In this document: piece after piece, positions 51,001-62,300 of the stretch
Numbering within the stretch: the stretch's first letter is position 1
How the letters are laid out: the number at the start of each line of letters is the position of its first letter
NCBI RefSeq assembly: GCF_900496995.4
Contig: NW_024470400.1
Location: 45,469 to 109,468 of the forward strand
Direction: 5' to 3'
Source of the DNA: Aquila chrysaetos chrysaetos
Taxonomy: Eukaryota; Chordata; Aves; Accipitriformes; Accipitridae
DNA: 64,000 nucleotides
Made by a program: the position numbers and the translations under genes
The notes under the pieces: generated by a model
The model's input: only the letters and a program-made list of their open reading frames with translations
Databases searched by the model: none
Told to the model about the DNA's origin: nothing

Positions 51001-54000
51001 GGTTGCCAGCCGGTTGAGGGAGGTGATCAGGGTGGTGAGGCCACACCTGGAGACCTGAGGTCTCTTCTGGGCTCCCCAGTCCAAGAGGGACTGGGACAGA
51101 CTGGAGAATGTCCCAACAAGGGGCTGCCGAGCCGACGAAGGGACTGGAGAGGCTGAGAGAGCTGGGGTTGGTTGCTCAGAGAGGTGGTGGCACCTCCGTC
51201 CTTGGAGATACTCAAAAGCCGTTGGGTCACGGTCTTGGACAAGCAGCTCCTGGTGACCTGCTTGAGCGGGATGGTTGGAGCAGATGACCTCGGAGGTCCC
51301 GTCCCACCTCAACCAACCCTCAGTTGTCCAAGAATAAGACCCTGATGTTCTTCTTTCCCCCAGGCTTCATCAAAGTCCTCCTCTACATGGCCTTCATGAC
51401 CATCATGATCAAAGTCCACACCTTCCCGCTCTTCGCCATCCGCCCCATGTACCTGGCGATGAGGTGAGGTGACTTTTGACGAGGCCTCCGGCTCCGGCGC
51501 GGCTGCTGGCGTGCCGTCGGCTTGATCCCACCGCTTCCTTATCTTCTTCCAGGCAGTTTAAGAAAGCGGTGACGGACGCCATCATGTCCCGCCGGGCCAT
51601 CCGCAACATGAACACGCTGTGAGTAAGACGGAGAACGCCGCTTCCGTCCCTTCCGGGGTGCTTTGAGCTCCGTCGGCATCTCCTCCGGGGTTGCTTTTGT
51701 GGTGGGATCCACCCAAAAAAACCCCCAAATTTGAGGAAAATGCCTCGTTTGCCGCACGGGAAAGAGGTCGGAAGGACCCTGTAGGGTGACGGGGTTATGG
51801 ATATCTCAAGCTCCTCCTGCCGAAAAGCTTAATTTAACCAAAAATTTGGTGGATAACAGTGAGGAGGAAGGGTCAGCTGGCGGTGGGGAGGACCAAGAAG
51901 TCCGGCTACCTTCCCACATCCCCCTCAAACACCCCCTAAAATGACAGGAAGGGTTTTTTTTTCCGGTATTTTCCACCTAATTCTCCTCCCCGCGCAGCTA
52001 CCCTGACGCCACGCCGGAAGAGCTGCAGGCCATGGACAACGTCTGCATCATCTGCCGCGAGGAGATGGTGACGGGCGCCAAGCGTTTGCCTTGCAACCAC
52101 ATTTTCCACACCAGGTGAGTGAGGAACGGGGGCGGCACGCGCTCCCCGTCCCCTCGATTACGGCGTCTCCAGCGTTTTTGGTGTCGGCGGTGAGGTAACG
52201 GCCCAGCTTGGCGGTTGCGGAGGTGGTGGTGGGGCGTTTTGGGGAGGTCTTTGCCGCCACCGTGACCTTGCCGTGCGATTAACGGTGTCCGTCTCCTCTC
52301 CAGCTGCCTGCGGTCGTGGTTCCAGCGCCAGCAGACGTGTCCCACCTGCCGCATGGACGTTCTCCGGGCTTCCCTCCCGGCACAGCCGCCTCCCGAACCG
52401 CCGGAGCAAGCCCCGCCGGCGCCCCAGACCCCCCAAGTTCCTCAGCCCCCCAACTGTGAGTCTCTTTTGCGCCCCGATATCACCCCTCCGCAGTGGAACG
52501 GGTGCCACCAACCGCCGGTTACCCATCACCGTGCCGGTTGAGCTTTGCCAGGGTTGTTCACCGCGGCGCTGGAGGAGCAAACAGCTGGAGAAGAGGGTTG
52601 GGAAGTCAGGTCACCGTGGGTGGCGGCGCGAGCCGGTGGTATTTCCGCCTGTGACGGCATGGGTTTGGGGAAACTCTTGCCGGCACGGTTAAGCCTGGTT
52701 ATCCAGCCGGTGACCTGGCGTGTTCCAGCTGGCTGCGGTGAAGGAAATTTGGGCGTTTGGGGCTCTCACCGCCCTCTTCTCCCTCTGCAGTTCCCCAGGG
52801 AATCCTTCCCCCCTTCCCCCCGGGCATGTTTCCCTTCTGGCCACCGGTTGGTCCCTTCCCACCGGTTCCCGGCGTTCAACCGCCCAACAGCGCCGATAAC
52901 ACCGCGCCGAGCTCCAGCACCACTTCGGGTGAGTTTTCTCCCGAAATCTGAGGGGTCGGCGCTGCCGAAATGGGGCTCCCTCCTCCCCTGCCACCCTCAA
53001 CGTCCCTCTTGTCACTGCAGCCGCCCGGCCCGGTGACTCCGCCAACGCCGGATCGGAAGCAGCGGCGGCAGGGACGGTGCCGGGTCTTCCTTTGCCACCG
53101 CCGTGGATGGGAATGCCGTGGCCGCCCCTCTTCGGTAAGACAGGGATGGGGAAGGATTTTGGGATTCAACCCGTGGGGCTCTTCCCCTCACCCCTCTTCT
53201 CACCGCAGGCTTCCCGCCGATGCCGGTGCCGCCGGCCGGCTTTGCCGGCTTGACGGAGGAAGAGCTTCGAGCCATGGAGGGCCACGATCGGCAAAACCTG
53301 GAAGCGCGGTTACAGTGTCTACAGAACATCCACACCCTCCTCGACGCTGCCATGGTGCAGATCAACCAATACCTGACGGTCCTGGCCACCATCGGGTAAC
53401 TTTGCCGAGAAAAAAAAAAAAGGGGGGGTTCGGGGGTGTCTAGAGCGGGCAGGCAAGATTTGGTTACGGCAAAGCCGCGCCCTTTCTAAAAAAATCCCTG
53501 AAATTGCCCCAAATCTTGATTTACTGTTTCATTTTCTCCCCTCCAGGTCGCCCCGGCCCGTCGCTTCCCGGCCCCCCTCCGCCCGCGAGACCCCCACCGA
53601 GGAGCCCGCCCCGCTCCGCTCGCCCGGCAGCCCTTCGGCATCCGCAACCGCCGCCGGCAGTGCCGGCACCACGGCTGCCGCCGGTGCGTGAGGAACCCAC
53701 GGGGTGGGGGAAACACCCCGGGAGAGACCGTCAGCGCCGTCGAGGGGGGGGGAACCGGGATCCTGGGGGGTCCGACTGCCCCCCCCAAACCGCCCCCGTA
53801 CCCTTTTATAACTGTCTAATTATAATTCCTGTGTCGCCGGCTAATTACCACGGTTGTTAATTCCTCCGTTAATTAGCTGCGTGTAGCCCCGGTGTCTTCT
53901 CTTCAAAAAGCCAAATCCCCCATTAAAACACTGTGGGGAGCCCATCTCCCGGCAAAACACTGATCCTGGGCCTAGCTCGCGGTTAAAACTGGGTTTACTG

Positions 54001-54202
54001 GTTTTACCGGATGCTAAACTGGTGCCTTCCCCCTTTACCAGATCCCACCCCGCCAGCGGGCGCCGAAGGCTTCACCGCCGAGGAGGAAGAGGAGGAAGAG
54101 GACGGCGGCGAAGGCTCATCCTCGCTGGACGAACCCGACACGGCAGAACTCCGCCGCCGCCGGCTACAGAAACTGGCGTCGCCGCCGGCAGCCTCGCACT
54201 GA
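48078..54202 (+). CDS. SYVN1: SYVN1 (HRD1/synoviolin), ER-membrane RING E3 ubiquitin ligase, complete
   Basis: SYVN1 forms the retrotranslocation channel and ligase core of ER-associated degradation with SEL1L. Fifteen coding exons (1830 nt, 609 aa; human is 617): 48078-48209, 48716-48808, 49249-49401, 49481-49529, 50181-50284, 50399-50525, 51364-51463, 51553-51618, 51998-52114, 52304-52455, 52791-52928, 53021-53134, 53209-53395, 53547-53683 and 54042-54202. The N-terminal part holds the multi-pass membrane region (MAGSLALTTAVVAHAYYL, LYIQAFVLVFLLGKFMG, VALFTLLLFLKCFHWL, LMFLLGILDFLFVNHAY, YAILMTMVLTIFIKYVL, IKVLLYMAFMTIMIKV). The RING-H2 domain is intact at Cys291, Cys294, Cys307, His309, His312, Cys315, Cys326 and Cys329. 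A long proline-rich cytosolic part follows, with FAGLTEEELRAMEG, INQYLTVLA and an acidic stretch before ELRRRRLQKL. The upstream acceptor (48061-48063) shows a spliced 5' UTR. Confidence 0.98.
48930..49165. repeat. about 55-bp tandem repeat in SYVN1 intron
   Basis: Four to five copies of a unit reading GGGGATTTTGAACCCCGAGA followed by GNCCTTTGGCTCCGTTTT. It lies between exons 48716-48808 and 49249-49401. Confidence 0.8.
50700..51330 (+). mobile_element. degraded CR1 LINE 3' fragment in SYVN1 intron
   Basis: This has the layout of the end of a CR1 retrotransposon in sense orientation. GATGACACCAAG-like text (GCCGGTGACACCAAACCAGG) is followed by GTGAGGCCACACCTGGAGAC, a stretch like AGAGGCTGAGAGAGCTGGGG, then GAGGTGGTGGCACCTCCGTC with CTTGGAGATACTCAAAAG. 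It ends GATGACCTCGGAGGTCCCGT with CCCACCTCAACC. It is diverged and shows no intact ORF. CR1 is the dominant LINE of birds and other reptiles, which supports the organism call. Confidence 0.8.
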
Positions 54203-56000
54203 CGCCCGCCGGTTGTGCCGCGGATGCGCCGCGGGCGCCGTTTCGGGGTTGCCGACCCCTCGGCCTCGGCGTTTCCGGAGCCTCGGACGCCGCGAACCGA
54301 ACGGCGCCTCTCTTTCTGCCTTGTTTTTTCCCCCCGTTTTCCACCAAAACCCCGGTCCAGAAGCAAAACCGATTCCCGGCTGCGCCCGTTGGCGCCCCTA
54401 AAACCTTGCTGGCCCTTTTTCCACGGCACCGCGGCAAACGACCACGTGTCTTGACCCGTTTTTCCCTCTTTTTCCCTTTTTTCACCCCAATTCTCTCTAC
54501 CTCTCCAGTGAGCCAGGATCCGGTGTGTGTTTTGGAACCGGCGGTTGCGTGTATTGGGGTAACCACGCCCGCTTCGGGGTGGTAATTAAGGACGGGGTTT
54601 GATTGCGGTGACGGTGATCAAGCGAGTGCCGGTACCGCTTAAAATTGCTCAAAATGGCCCGTTTTTAACCCAAAGTCGTCTCCAGGCACTCCCGGCTGCA
54701 GAGCAGGTCGTCACCGGTGGCATCGATGCAGCCGAAACCGCCTCGAGCTGCGTCGGCTTTGAGTTGCTGCCGCGTTACCGGGGTCCCCGCGATTTTGGGG
54801 TGACCCCTCCCCGGCTTTCACCTCCCACCCCCTTCGTTAGCAAACAAGCTCGTTAACAGTATTAACCCATCACCCCCGGGGAAAGCCGCTTCCCACACCA
54901 AAATATCCCCCCCTTCAAGCCTGTCGGGGGAACCACGGTGCCGATCGGCGCCTCTCCGGCACCGCACGGCAACTTAATAAACCCCGGAATGCTCCGCCTG
55001 AACCCGACCAGTCCCTAACTGGTGCCACGGTGCGCCCAAACTGGTTTTTAATACCGGTTTCACTCTGCCGACAGCGCCGGGAGGTGCTTCTTTTTTTGGT
55101 CTCATGGTCACCGGCCACCTCCCAACCCTGAAGTTTTTGCCTCGTTCCCTTTCGCCGGCGGTCGGCGATGGCTCTGGCGTTGCGCCGGCGAGGCGACACC
55201 GTGCCAGCAAGGCGCCACCGGTGCCTTTGCCAAAAAAAAATCCGGCGCCGCCGCCTCTTCCGCCACGTTTCTTCTCTGCTCCAGGGACGCCGCGACTCTT
55301 CAGTGCCTCTTTGAACCGAAAAGGGCTTCGAGGAGCCCAAATATCTCAGGGAAAAAAATAAAACCGCGTTCGGAGATGGCGGCAACCGGAGCGTTTTGGG
55401 GCGGAAAACGGCATTTTTTTGCACCAAAACCGGTGGCGGCGAGAGGATGGCGTGGGGTGAGGAGGTGGCGGCGAGTGATTTTTTTGGGGGGCGGGGAGGA
55501 GCAGGATTGGTTATTTTCGGTAACGAGGCTGATTTTTTTTCTCCCTACCCTTAAAGTTTTTGTTCTCGTTGCCCCAGGCTTGAGCGTATTAACAAGGAAA
55601 TTGGTAATAACGAAGCAGTGGTGGGAGATCACTGCGGAGCCGCTTTGGGGAGTTCATTTTTTTAACCCCCTTTTTTTTTTTTAAACATTTTGAGCCAAAA
55701 TAATGAATTTTTGTGGCCGGTTCTGTTTGGCGTTGGGGTTTGGGTTTTTTTTTTTGTGGATTCCTCAAACTTTCCTTCATTTTGGGGTGGAAACCACGGG
55801 AAGGGGGAGGGACCGAAGACACGCAGGAGACCGGACTGGGGACGTTTGACCCCAAAACCGCCCCCTTTCACCCCAAAACAGTTTCCTTTCCCTTTCGGGT
55901 GGCATCGGCGTTGGAGGAATTATTTAATTTGTAAATAATGTATAAATTTTTAATAGCTTGATTGTAAATACAGCAGAATAAAGGTTGCAGTAAAGCTTGG
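54203..56000 (+). other. SYVN1 3' UTR
   Basis: The last SYVN1 exon is predicted to run about 1.8 kb past the stop codon to the AATAAA at 55977. The stretch holds no other exon-like peptide. It is GC-rich for the first kilobase and T-rich towards the end. Short open frames inside have no domains. Confidence 0.6.
55977..55982 (+). terminator. SYVN1 polyadenylation signal (AATAAA)
   Basis: CAGAATAAAGG is preceded by an AT-rich stretch with TGTAAATAATGTATAAAT and TTGTAAATA, typical of vertebrate cleavage regions. A T/G-containing stretch follows. It is the only canonical signal I found downstream of SYVN1 before the next gene's start. Confidence 0.8.
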
Positions 56001-56199
56001 CGCTCTTCCCTTGGTCAAGACGGTGGTTGGCCGCTCTAGGCCCGCTACGTTGTCTCTATGGTCGCTCACCGACCCGTGGTTCCTCGCCCTGCGGTTGTTC
56101 AAGAGCCACTTGACCGCTCTGGTCTGTCTTCCCCGCCGTCTCTCTATGGCATTGGAAGAGAAACCGGAAGTCGCTCTAGCCCCTTCCCTCGTCTCTATG

Positions 56200-56372
56200 G
56201 CCGCCTTCCTTGTGTGAGCCTCGTCTCTGTAGCTCCTCCCGCCCAGCAGGCGGCGCTGCGGGCTCCTCGCTCCGCCCCCCCATCGCCGCTCCGGCCCGCC
56301 CCTCCCTCCTCACTAGCCGCTTCATCCGGGTCCCGGCGCCGCGCATGCGCGCTGACATAGCGGCGCGGCGAA
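56200..56372 (+). promoter_or_regulatory. promoter of the PRPF39-like gene
   Basis: This is CpG-rich sequence ending at the predicted start codon. A perfect NRF1-type palindrome GCGCATGCGC lies at 56341-56350, about 22 bp before the ATG. SYVN1's polyadenylation signal is under 400 bp upstream, so the two genes are tightly packed head to tail. Confidence 0.5.
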
Positions 56373-59300
56373 ATGGCGGCGGAGGGGCCGGAGGCTCCGG
56401 CCAGCCCGGGCCGCGGTGGGGCCGAGGGAGCGCTGGGGGACGGCGGGGACGGCGGCAGCGGGACCCCCGGTGAGCAGGAGGGTGGGGAGGGGGCGTTTGA
56501 GGGGGCGAGGGGTGTGGGGGGGGGTTGTGGGGCACGTCTGGGGGCAAACGGGGCTTGTGGGGGGGGAACTGGGGATTAATTGGGGTGGGGGGAGGCTATG
56601 GGGCAGGGGAGTGGGGAGGGGGAGGCTATGGGGCAGGAGATGTGTGTGGGAGGGGGGGCTGTGGGGCAAGGGATGTGGGTTGGGGGGATGCTATGGGGCA
56701 GGGGATGTGGGTTGGGGGGATGCTATGGGGCAGGGGATGTGGGTTGGGGGGATGCTATGGGGCAGGGGATGTGGGGGGGGGGGGTGTGGAGCTGCGAGGG
56801 GAGGTTAATGGGGTGGGATGGGGTTGGGGTGCTGCAGTGGGGCCCAAAGCGGGAGGGGAGTGGGGGGGCCGAGCAAAGGGACCCCAGTCAGGTTCCTGGG
56901 CGCCCCCCCCAACCCCTGGGACGAGGCCACCCATGGGTAACGGCGCGTCATTGTGTGTTGTCCCCCCCCAGCCCCTGTGGCGGAGCTGCCGCCCCCAGCC
57001 CCCAGCCCCACCGAAGAGGAGCGCAGCGACGCCGCCGTCCCCCCCCCCATCCCTCAGAGCTGCAACGGTGCCGCCGCCGCCCCCCCTGAGCCCGAGGAGC
57101 CCCCCCCCGGCCGCTCCCGAGGAACCCCCGCCCCCCCGGGAACCCGAGCCCCCCGCGGAGGAGCCCACCCTCACCTACCCCCTCGACTTCGAGAAGTTTT
57201 GGCAGGCGGCACGCAACAACCCCCACGACTTCACCGCCTGGACTGAGCTCCTGCAGTACGTGGAGCAAGAGGTCAGTAAAAATATTCATTAAGATGCAAC
57301 GGCTCCGTTAAAACCTTAATTAAAACACGCCCCAACCCACCAGCCCCATTAAACCTTTCGTTACAATTCACCCCAAGTCTTCGGCCCCACTAAACCTTCA
57401 GTAAAGCTTGTCCTGAGTCAGTGGTGCTGTTAAAGCCTTCGTTAAAACTCATCCCGAGTCTATGACTGCACCAAAACCGTCATTAAAACTCATCCCGATG
57501 CTATTGCCCCATTAAAAGCTTCGTTGAAACTCATCCCGAGTCTACGGCTCCACTAAAACCTGCGCTAAAACTCATCCCAGGTTTATGGTCTCGCTAAAAC
57601 CTTCACTAAAACTCATCGCGAATCTATGGCTCCACTAAAACCCTCGTTAAAACTTATCCCAAGTCTATTGCCCCGTTAAAACTCACCCCAAGTCTATGGC
57701 TCCATTAAAACCTTTGTTAAAACTCGTCCTGAGCTGCTGGTCCTGTTAAAACTCATCTCAAGCCACCAGCCTCGTTACAACCCCAATTAAAACTCACCCC
57801 AGCACAAGCCACAGGGAATCCTCCGCTGCCCAGGGCTGGTTTTCCTCGCAACAAAGGCAATTTCTCATGTGTAATTATTAATATCAGTTAATAAGTAGTT
57901 TATTAGAAGATGCCTAATACTAAGTTGCTCTTGTCCTTGTTACAAAATTGCCTGTTTTCACCCCAAAAACCACTGCAGAACCACCTCTTCGCTGCCCGCA
58001 AAGCCTTCGACGCCTTCTTTGCCCACTACCCCTACTGCTATGGCTACTGGAAAAAATACGCCGACATGGAGCGTCGCTTCGACTGCAGCCGGGAGACCGA
58101 GGAGGTGCGGTGGGGGGGGTCCCTGTGCTGGTTTTGGGGTGTCACCCCCCTGTTTTCCCCTCTTTGGTGGGCAGAGGGGGGATTTTGGGGGTCCCTGGCA
58201 CCTTTTGGGCATCTCTGCACCATTTCCACGCTGCTTTTGCTGGCGAAATGGGATTTCCGACCTGTTTCGGGGCGTCACCGGCTGTTTTCACCCCCCGTTT
58301 CCTGCTCCCTTGGCGGCATTTTGGGTTGTTTCACGCTATTTTTTGGCATGGTGTTGGATACCCTGACCCGTTTGGGGTCCCCTGACCTGTGTGGGGACAG
58401 TCGGTGAAGCTCGGTGTCGTCCCCCCCGGCAGGTTTTTGAGCGGGGGCTGCAGTCCATCCCCCTCAGCATGGACCTGTGGATCCACTATATCTCCTACCT
58501 CCAGTCCACCCTGGACATGAATCTTCCTGAATCCATCCAAAAAATCCGTGGGTAAGTGCCGGGCGATGTGGCAAACGGGGTCGGCGATCGCCCCTGCCCG
58601 TCCCACTTCCTCGTCTTTCTCCCGTTAGTGTCTTCGAGGCGGCGGTGGCGGCGGCCGGCATGGATTTCCGCTCGGATAAATTGTGGGAACTCTACGTGGA
58701 ATGGGAACGGGAACAAGGAGACCTGCGTGCCGTCACCGGTATCTACGACCGCGTCCTCTCCATGCCCACGCAGCTCTACAACCATCACTGGGAGAAGTAC
58801 GTACCCGCTCCGGTGTGAAAAATACCCCCGTGGTGGCAAAAAAGTCCCCTGTGGGAAAAGATCCACGGTGGCAAAACATCCCAGCGGCAAAGTATCCCTG
58901 TGGAAAATAGCCGTGGCGGCAAAATAATCCCTTGTAGAAAATACCTGTGATGGTAAAATGCGTATGGGTAAAATAATACCCGCAGCGGTAAAAAAGTTCC
59001 TCTGGAAAATACCCGCGGCAATAAAATATCACCCGTGGAAAACAACACCCACGGCGGCAAAACATCCCCACAGAGAACGCCCGTGGCGATAAAATATCCC
59101 CGCAGAAAATCGCGTGGTGACCAAATCCTCACCGTTCCCTGTGCCGGGACCGCCGGGGGTCTTGTGTCCCCCCCCCAAATTGACCCTCATCCCCCGCCCC
59201 CCGCCAGGTTCAAGGAGCACGTTCTCCACAACCCCCCGAAAGACATCTTGTCCCCGGAGGAGCTTCTCTGGGTCCAATCCAAGCTGGCCACCGATCCCGT

Positions 59301-62300
59301 GCCGAAACCGCCGGAGCCGGAAGGGACGGAAGCGCCGCCGGGAGAGGATCTGCCCCCCGGCGTGGAGGGGAAAGCGGCAGCGACCGACACCCAGGTAAGC
59401 ACCCAAAGGAGGGTCCTGGGGGTGTGCGGGGGGGTCTTTGGAGACCCCCACCGTTTCCCACCTGTATCCCATTTAATTCCCAGGAGGATCTAGACCAGGA
59501 AAAAATCCGGGAGCTGGTGATCTCCATGCGGCAACAAATCTACGCTCAAAACGAGGCGGAAGTCAGCAAACGCTGGAATTTCGAGGACGGGGTACGAGGA
59601 CGAGTGTCCAGTCCCCCCCCACCATCCCCCCCTTTCCCCTTCCCAAAACGCCGTCACCCCGTTTTCACGCCTGCGCCCCGATTTTTCCCCAACAGATCAA
59701 ACGTCCCTATTTCCACGTGAAACCGTTGGAAAGGGCTCAGTTACGGAATTGGCGGGATTATTTGGATTACGAAATGGCGGCCGGCTCGCACGAACGCACC
59801 ATCGTCCTCTTCGAACGTTGCGTCATCGCCTGCGCCCTCTACGAGGAGTTTTGGATCAAGGTGAGACCGCCGCAACGGCCCCCCCATCCCATCCCCGCTC
59901 CCCGTTTTCCCACAGCTGGATCCCGTCTTCCCCCCCACCAAAAAAACCCCAAAACATCCCTCCCGCCGCCCGCCCCCCCCCCCAAAAAATATCCCCCAAA
60001 AGAAAAAACCCCCACCCCAAGAGAAAACCAGGTTCGTTTGGGGGTTTGTTTTTTTTTTTAATCCCCCTTTACCCCACCCCCGACGGACGGCGGGGGCTGT
60101 TTTTAACTCTTTTTCTTCTAAAAACCACCATTCTAACACCCTTTTTTTAAATTCCGCTGCTGCTTTTTTACCCGCCCGCGGCACCTTCCCCCTGCCTAAG
60201 AGGGCGCAGGAAATTCGGAAGAGAGGGGTCTTAACGTGAGTGCCCCCCACCCGATTTAGCACATCCCCGCCCGGCCGGGCGGCGGGGGGATGCTCACGCG
60301 TCCGTCTGTCTGTTCCCCCCCCCCTTTTTCCGCCTTTTTTTTTTCCTGCAGTACACCAAGTATTTGGAAAATCACACGGTGACAGGAGCCAGGAGCGTTT
60401 TTCAGCGAGCGTGCGGTTATCATCTGCCCAGAAAACCCAACATCCACCTCCTCTGGGCCGCTTTCGAGGAGAAACAAGGTGAAGTAGCCCCAAAACGGAC
60501 AATTTTTGGGGTGCAGGGAGGGGCGGCGGGATCTGAAACAGGACTTTTTGGGGCGCAGGGCCATGGGTGGCCCCAAAACAGCCACATTTTTGAGCTAAGA
60601 TGCCACATTTCACTCCTAAACGCACCCGTTTTAGGGTGGAGAGGCCGCATTTTGCCCCCAAACACTCCGTTTTTGGGGCTGAGGCGCTGTATTTCTCCCC
60701 AGATTCCTTCTTTTTGGGGAGATTAAATGAGATACATCACCCCAAAACACTCCGGTTTTGTGCCAAAACATCAAATTTCACCCCCAAATGCCCTGTTTTG
60801 GGGCAAAAAGGCTGCATTTCACCCCAAAACGCTCTCTCCTTGGGCTGGCGGACTGCATTTCATCCCCTAATGCTTCTGTTTTGGGGCAGAGAAGATGCAT
60901 TTCACCCCAAAATGCTCCATTTTCGGGCTGAGATGCCATATTTCACTCCAAATGGCTCCTTTTTTTGGGCTGAGATAGACATATTTCATCCCTAAATGCT
61001 CCCTTTTTGGCCTGAGATGCTGCATTTTGTCCCAAAATGCTCCATTCTTGGGCTGAGATGTCAGATTTCACCTCAAAACGCTTCCCTTTTGGGGTGGAGG
61101 AGATGCATTTCACCCCAAAACGCTCCATTTTCAGGCTGAAATGCCACATTTCACCCCAAATTGCTCCTTTTTGGGGGCTGAGATGCCACATTTCACTGAT
61201 AAACACTTTTTTTCAGGCTGACACACCATGTTTCACCCCAAAATGCTCTGTTTTCTGGCTGACATGCCGCATTTCGCCCCAAGATGCTCCATTTTTGGGC
61301 TGAAATGTCAAATTTCACCCCAAGATGTTCCCATTTTGGGGCGTAGGGGCTGTATTTCAACTCTAAAAGGCTCCTTTTTTGGGAAGAGGGGCTGTATTTC
61401 ACCCCAAAACGCTCCAGTTTTGGGCTGAGAAGCTGCATGTTGCCCCGAAATGTGATGTTTTCAGGTGGTGGGGTCGCATTTCACCCCAAAATGCTCCTTT
61501 TTTTTGGGCTGAGATGCCGTATTTAACCCCAAAGTACTCCCCTTTTGGGCCGAGATGTCAAATTTCACCCCAAAACGCTTTGTTTCCAGGCAGAGGGGCC
61601 ACATTTCACCCCAAAATGATCCATTTTGGGGCGCAGAGTCCTCATTTCAATCAACACACCCCCAAACACTCCATTTCGAGGCGAAGGGGCTGCGTTTCAC
61701 CCCAGAATGCTCCGGTTCGGGACCGACACGTAGCATTTCACCCCCAAATACTCCCCTTTTTGGGGCTGAGATGCTGCATTGCGCTCCTAAACACTCTCGT
61801 TTTGGGGCAGAGGGACCACATTTCACCCCAAAACGCAACCTGGGTATCCCCATAACCACCCTCGTCCCCGTGCGTGCCCTGCAGGGCACCTGGAGGAAAC
61901 CCAAACCGCTTTATTTAGCCCCAAAACCTGTTCCACGTTCCCACTGCTTTAACGAGAAGAGACGGGGCTGCAAGCGAAGGGTGGTAGCTGCCCCGGGGAC
62001 CCCCATAACCGCCCCCATCCCCATCTGTGCCCCACAGTGAACTGGGAAGAAGCCCAAACCGCTTTAATTTATTCCTAAATCCCATCTTGTCTTGCCACCG
62101 GATTTACCGGGAGGCGACGAGGCTGCCTGTGGGACCCCCACTCAACCGCCCCGGGGACCCCCCCCAACATCTCTGCCCTCTCCAGGGAATTTGGATGAAG
62201 CCCGGCGTATCCTGCGCTGCTTCGAGGAGGTCGTGCCGGGTTTGGCGATGGTCCGGTTGCGCCGCGTCAGCCTGGAACGACGACAGGGAAACCTGGAAGA

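Noticed and set aside
60490-61850. Chains of overlapping frames on both strands in PRPF39-like intron 9
   Set aside because: All derive from the roughly 57- to 60-bp repeat; the flanking exons splice across it in correct phase.
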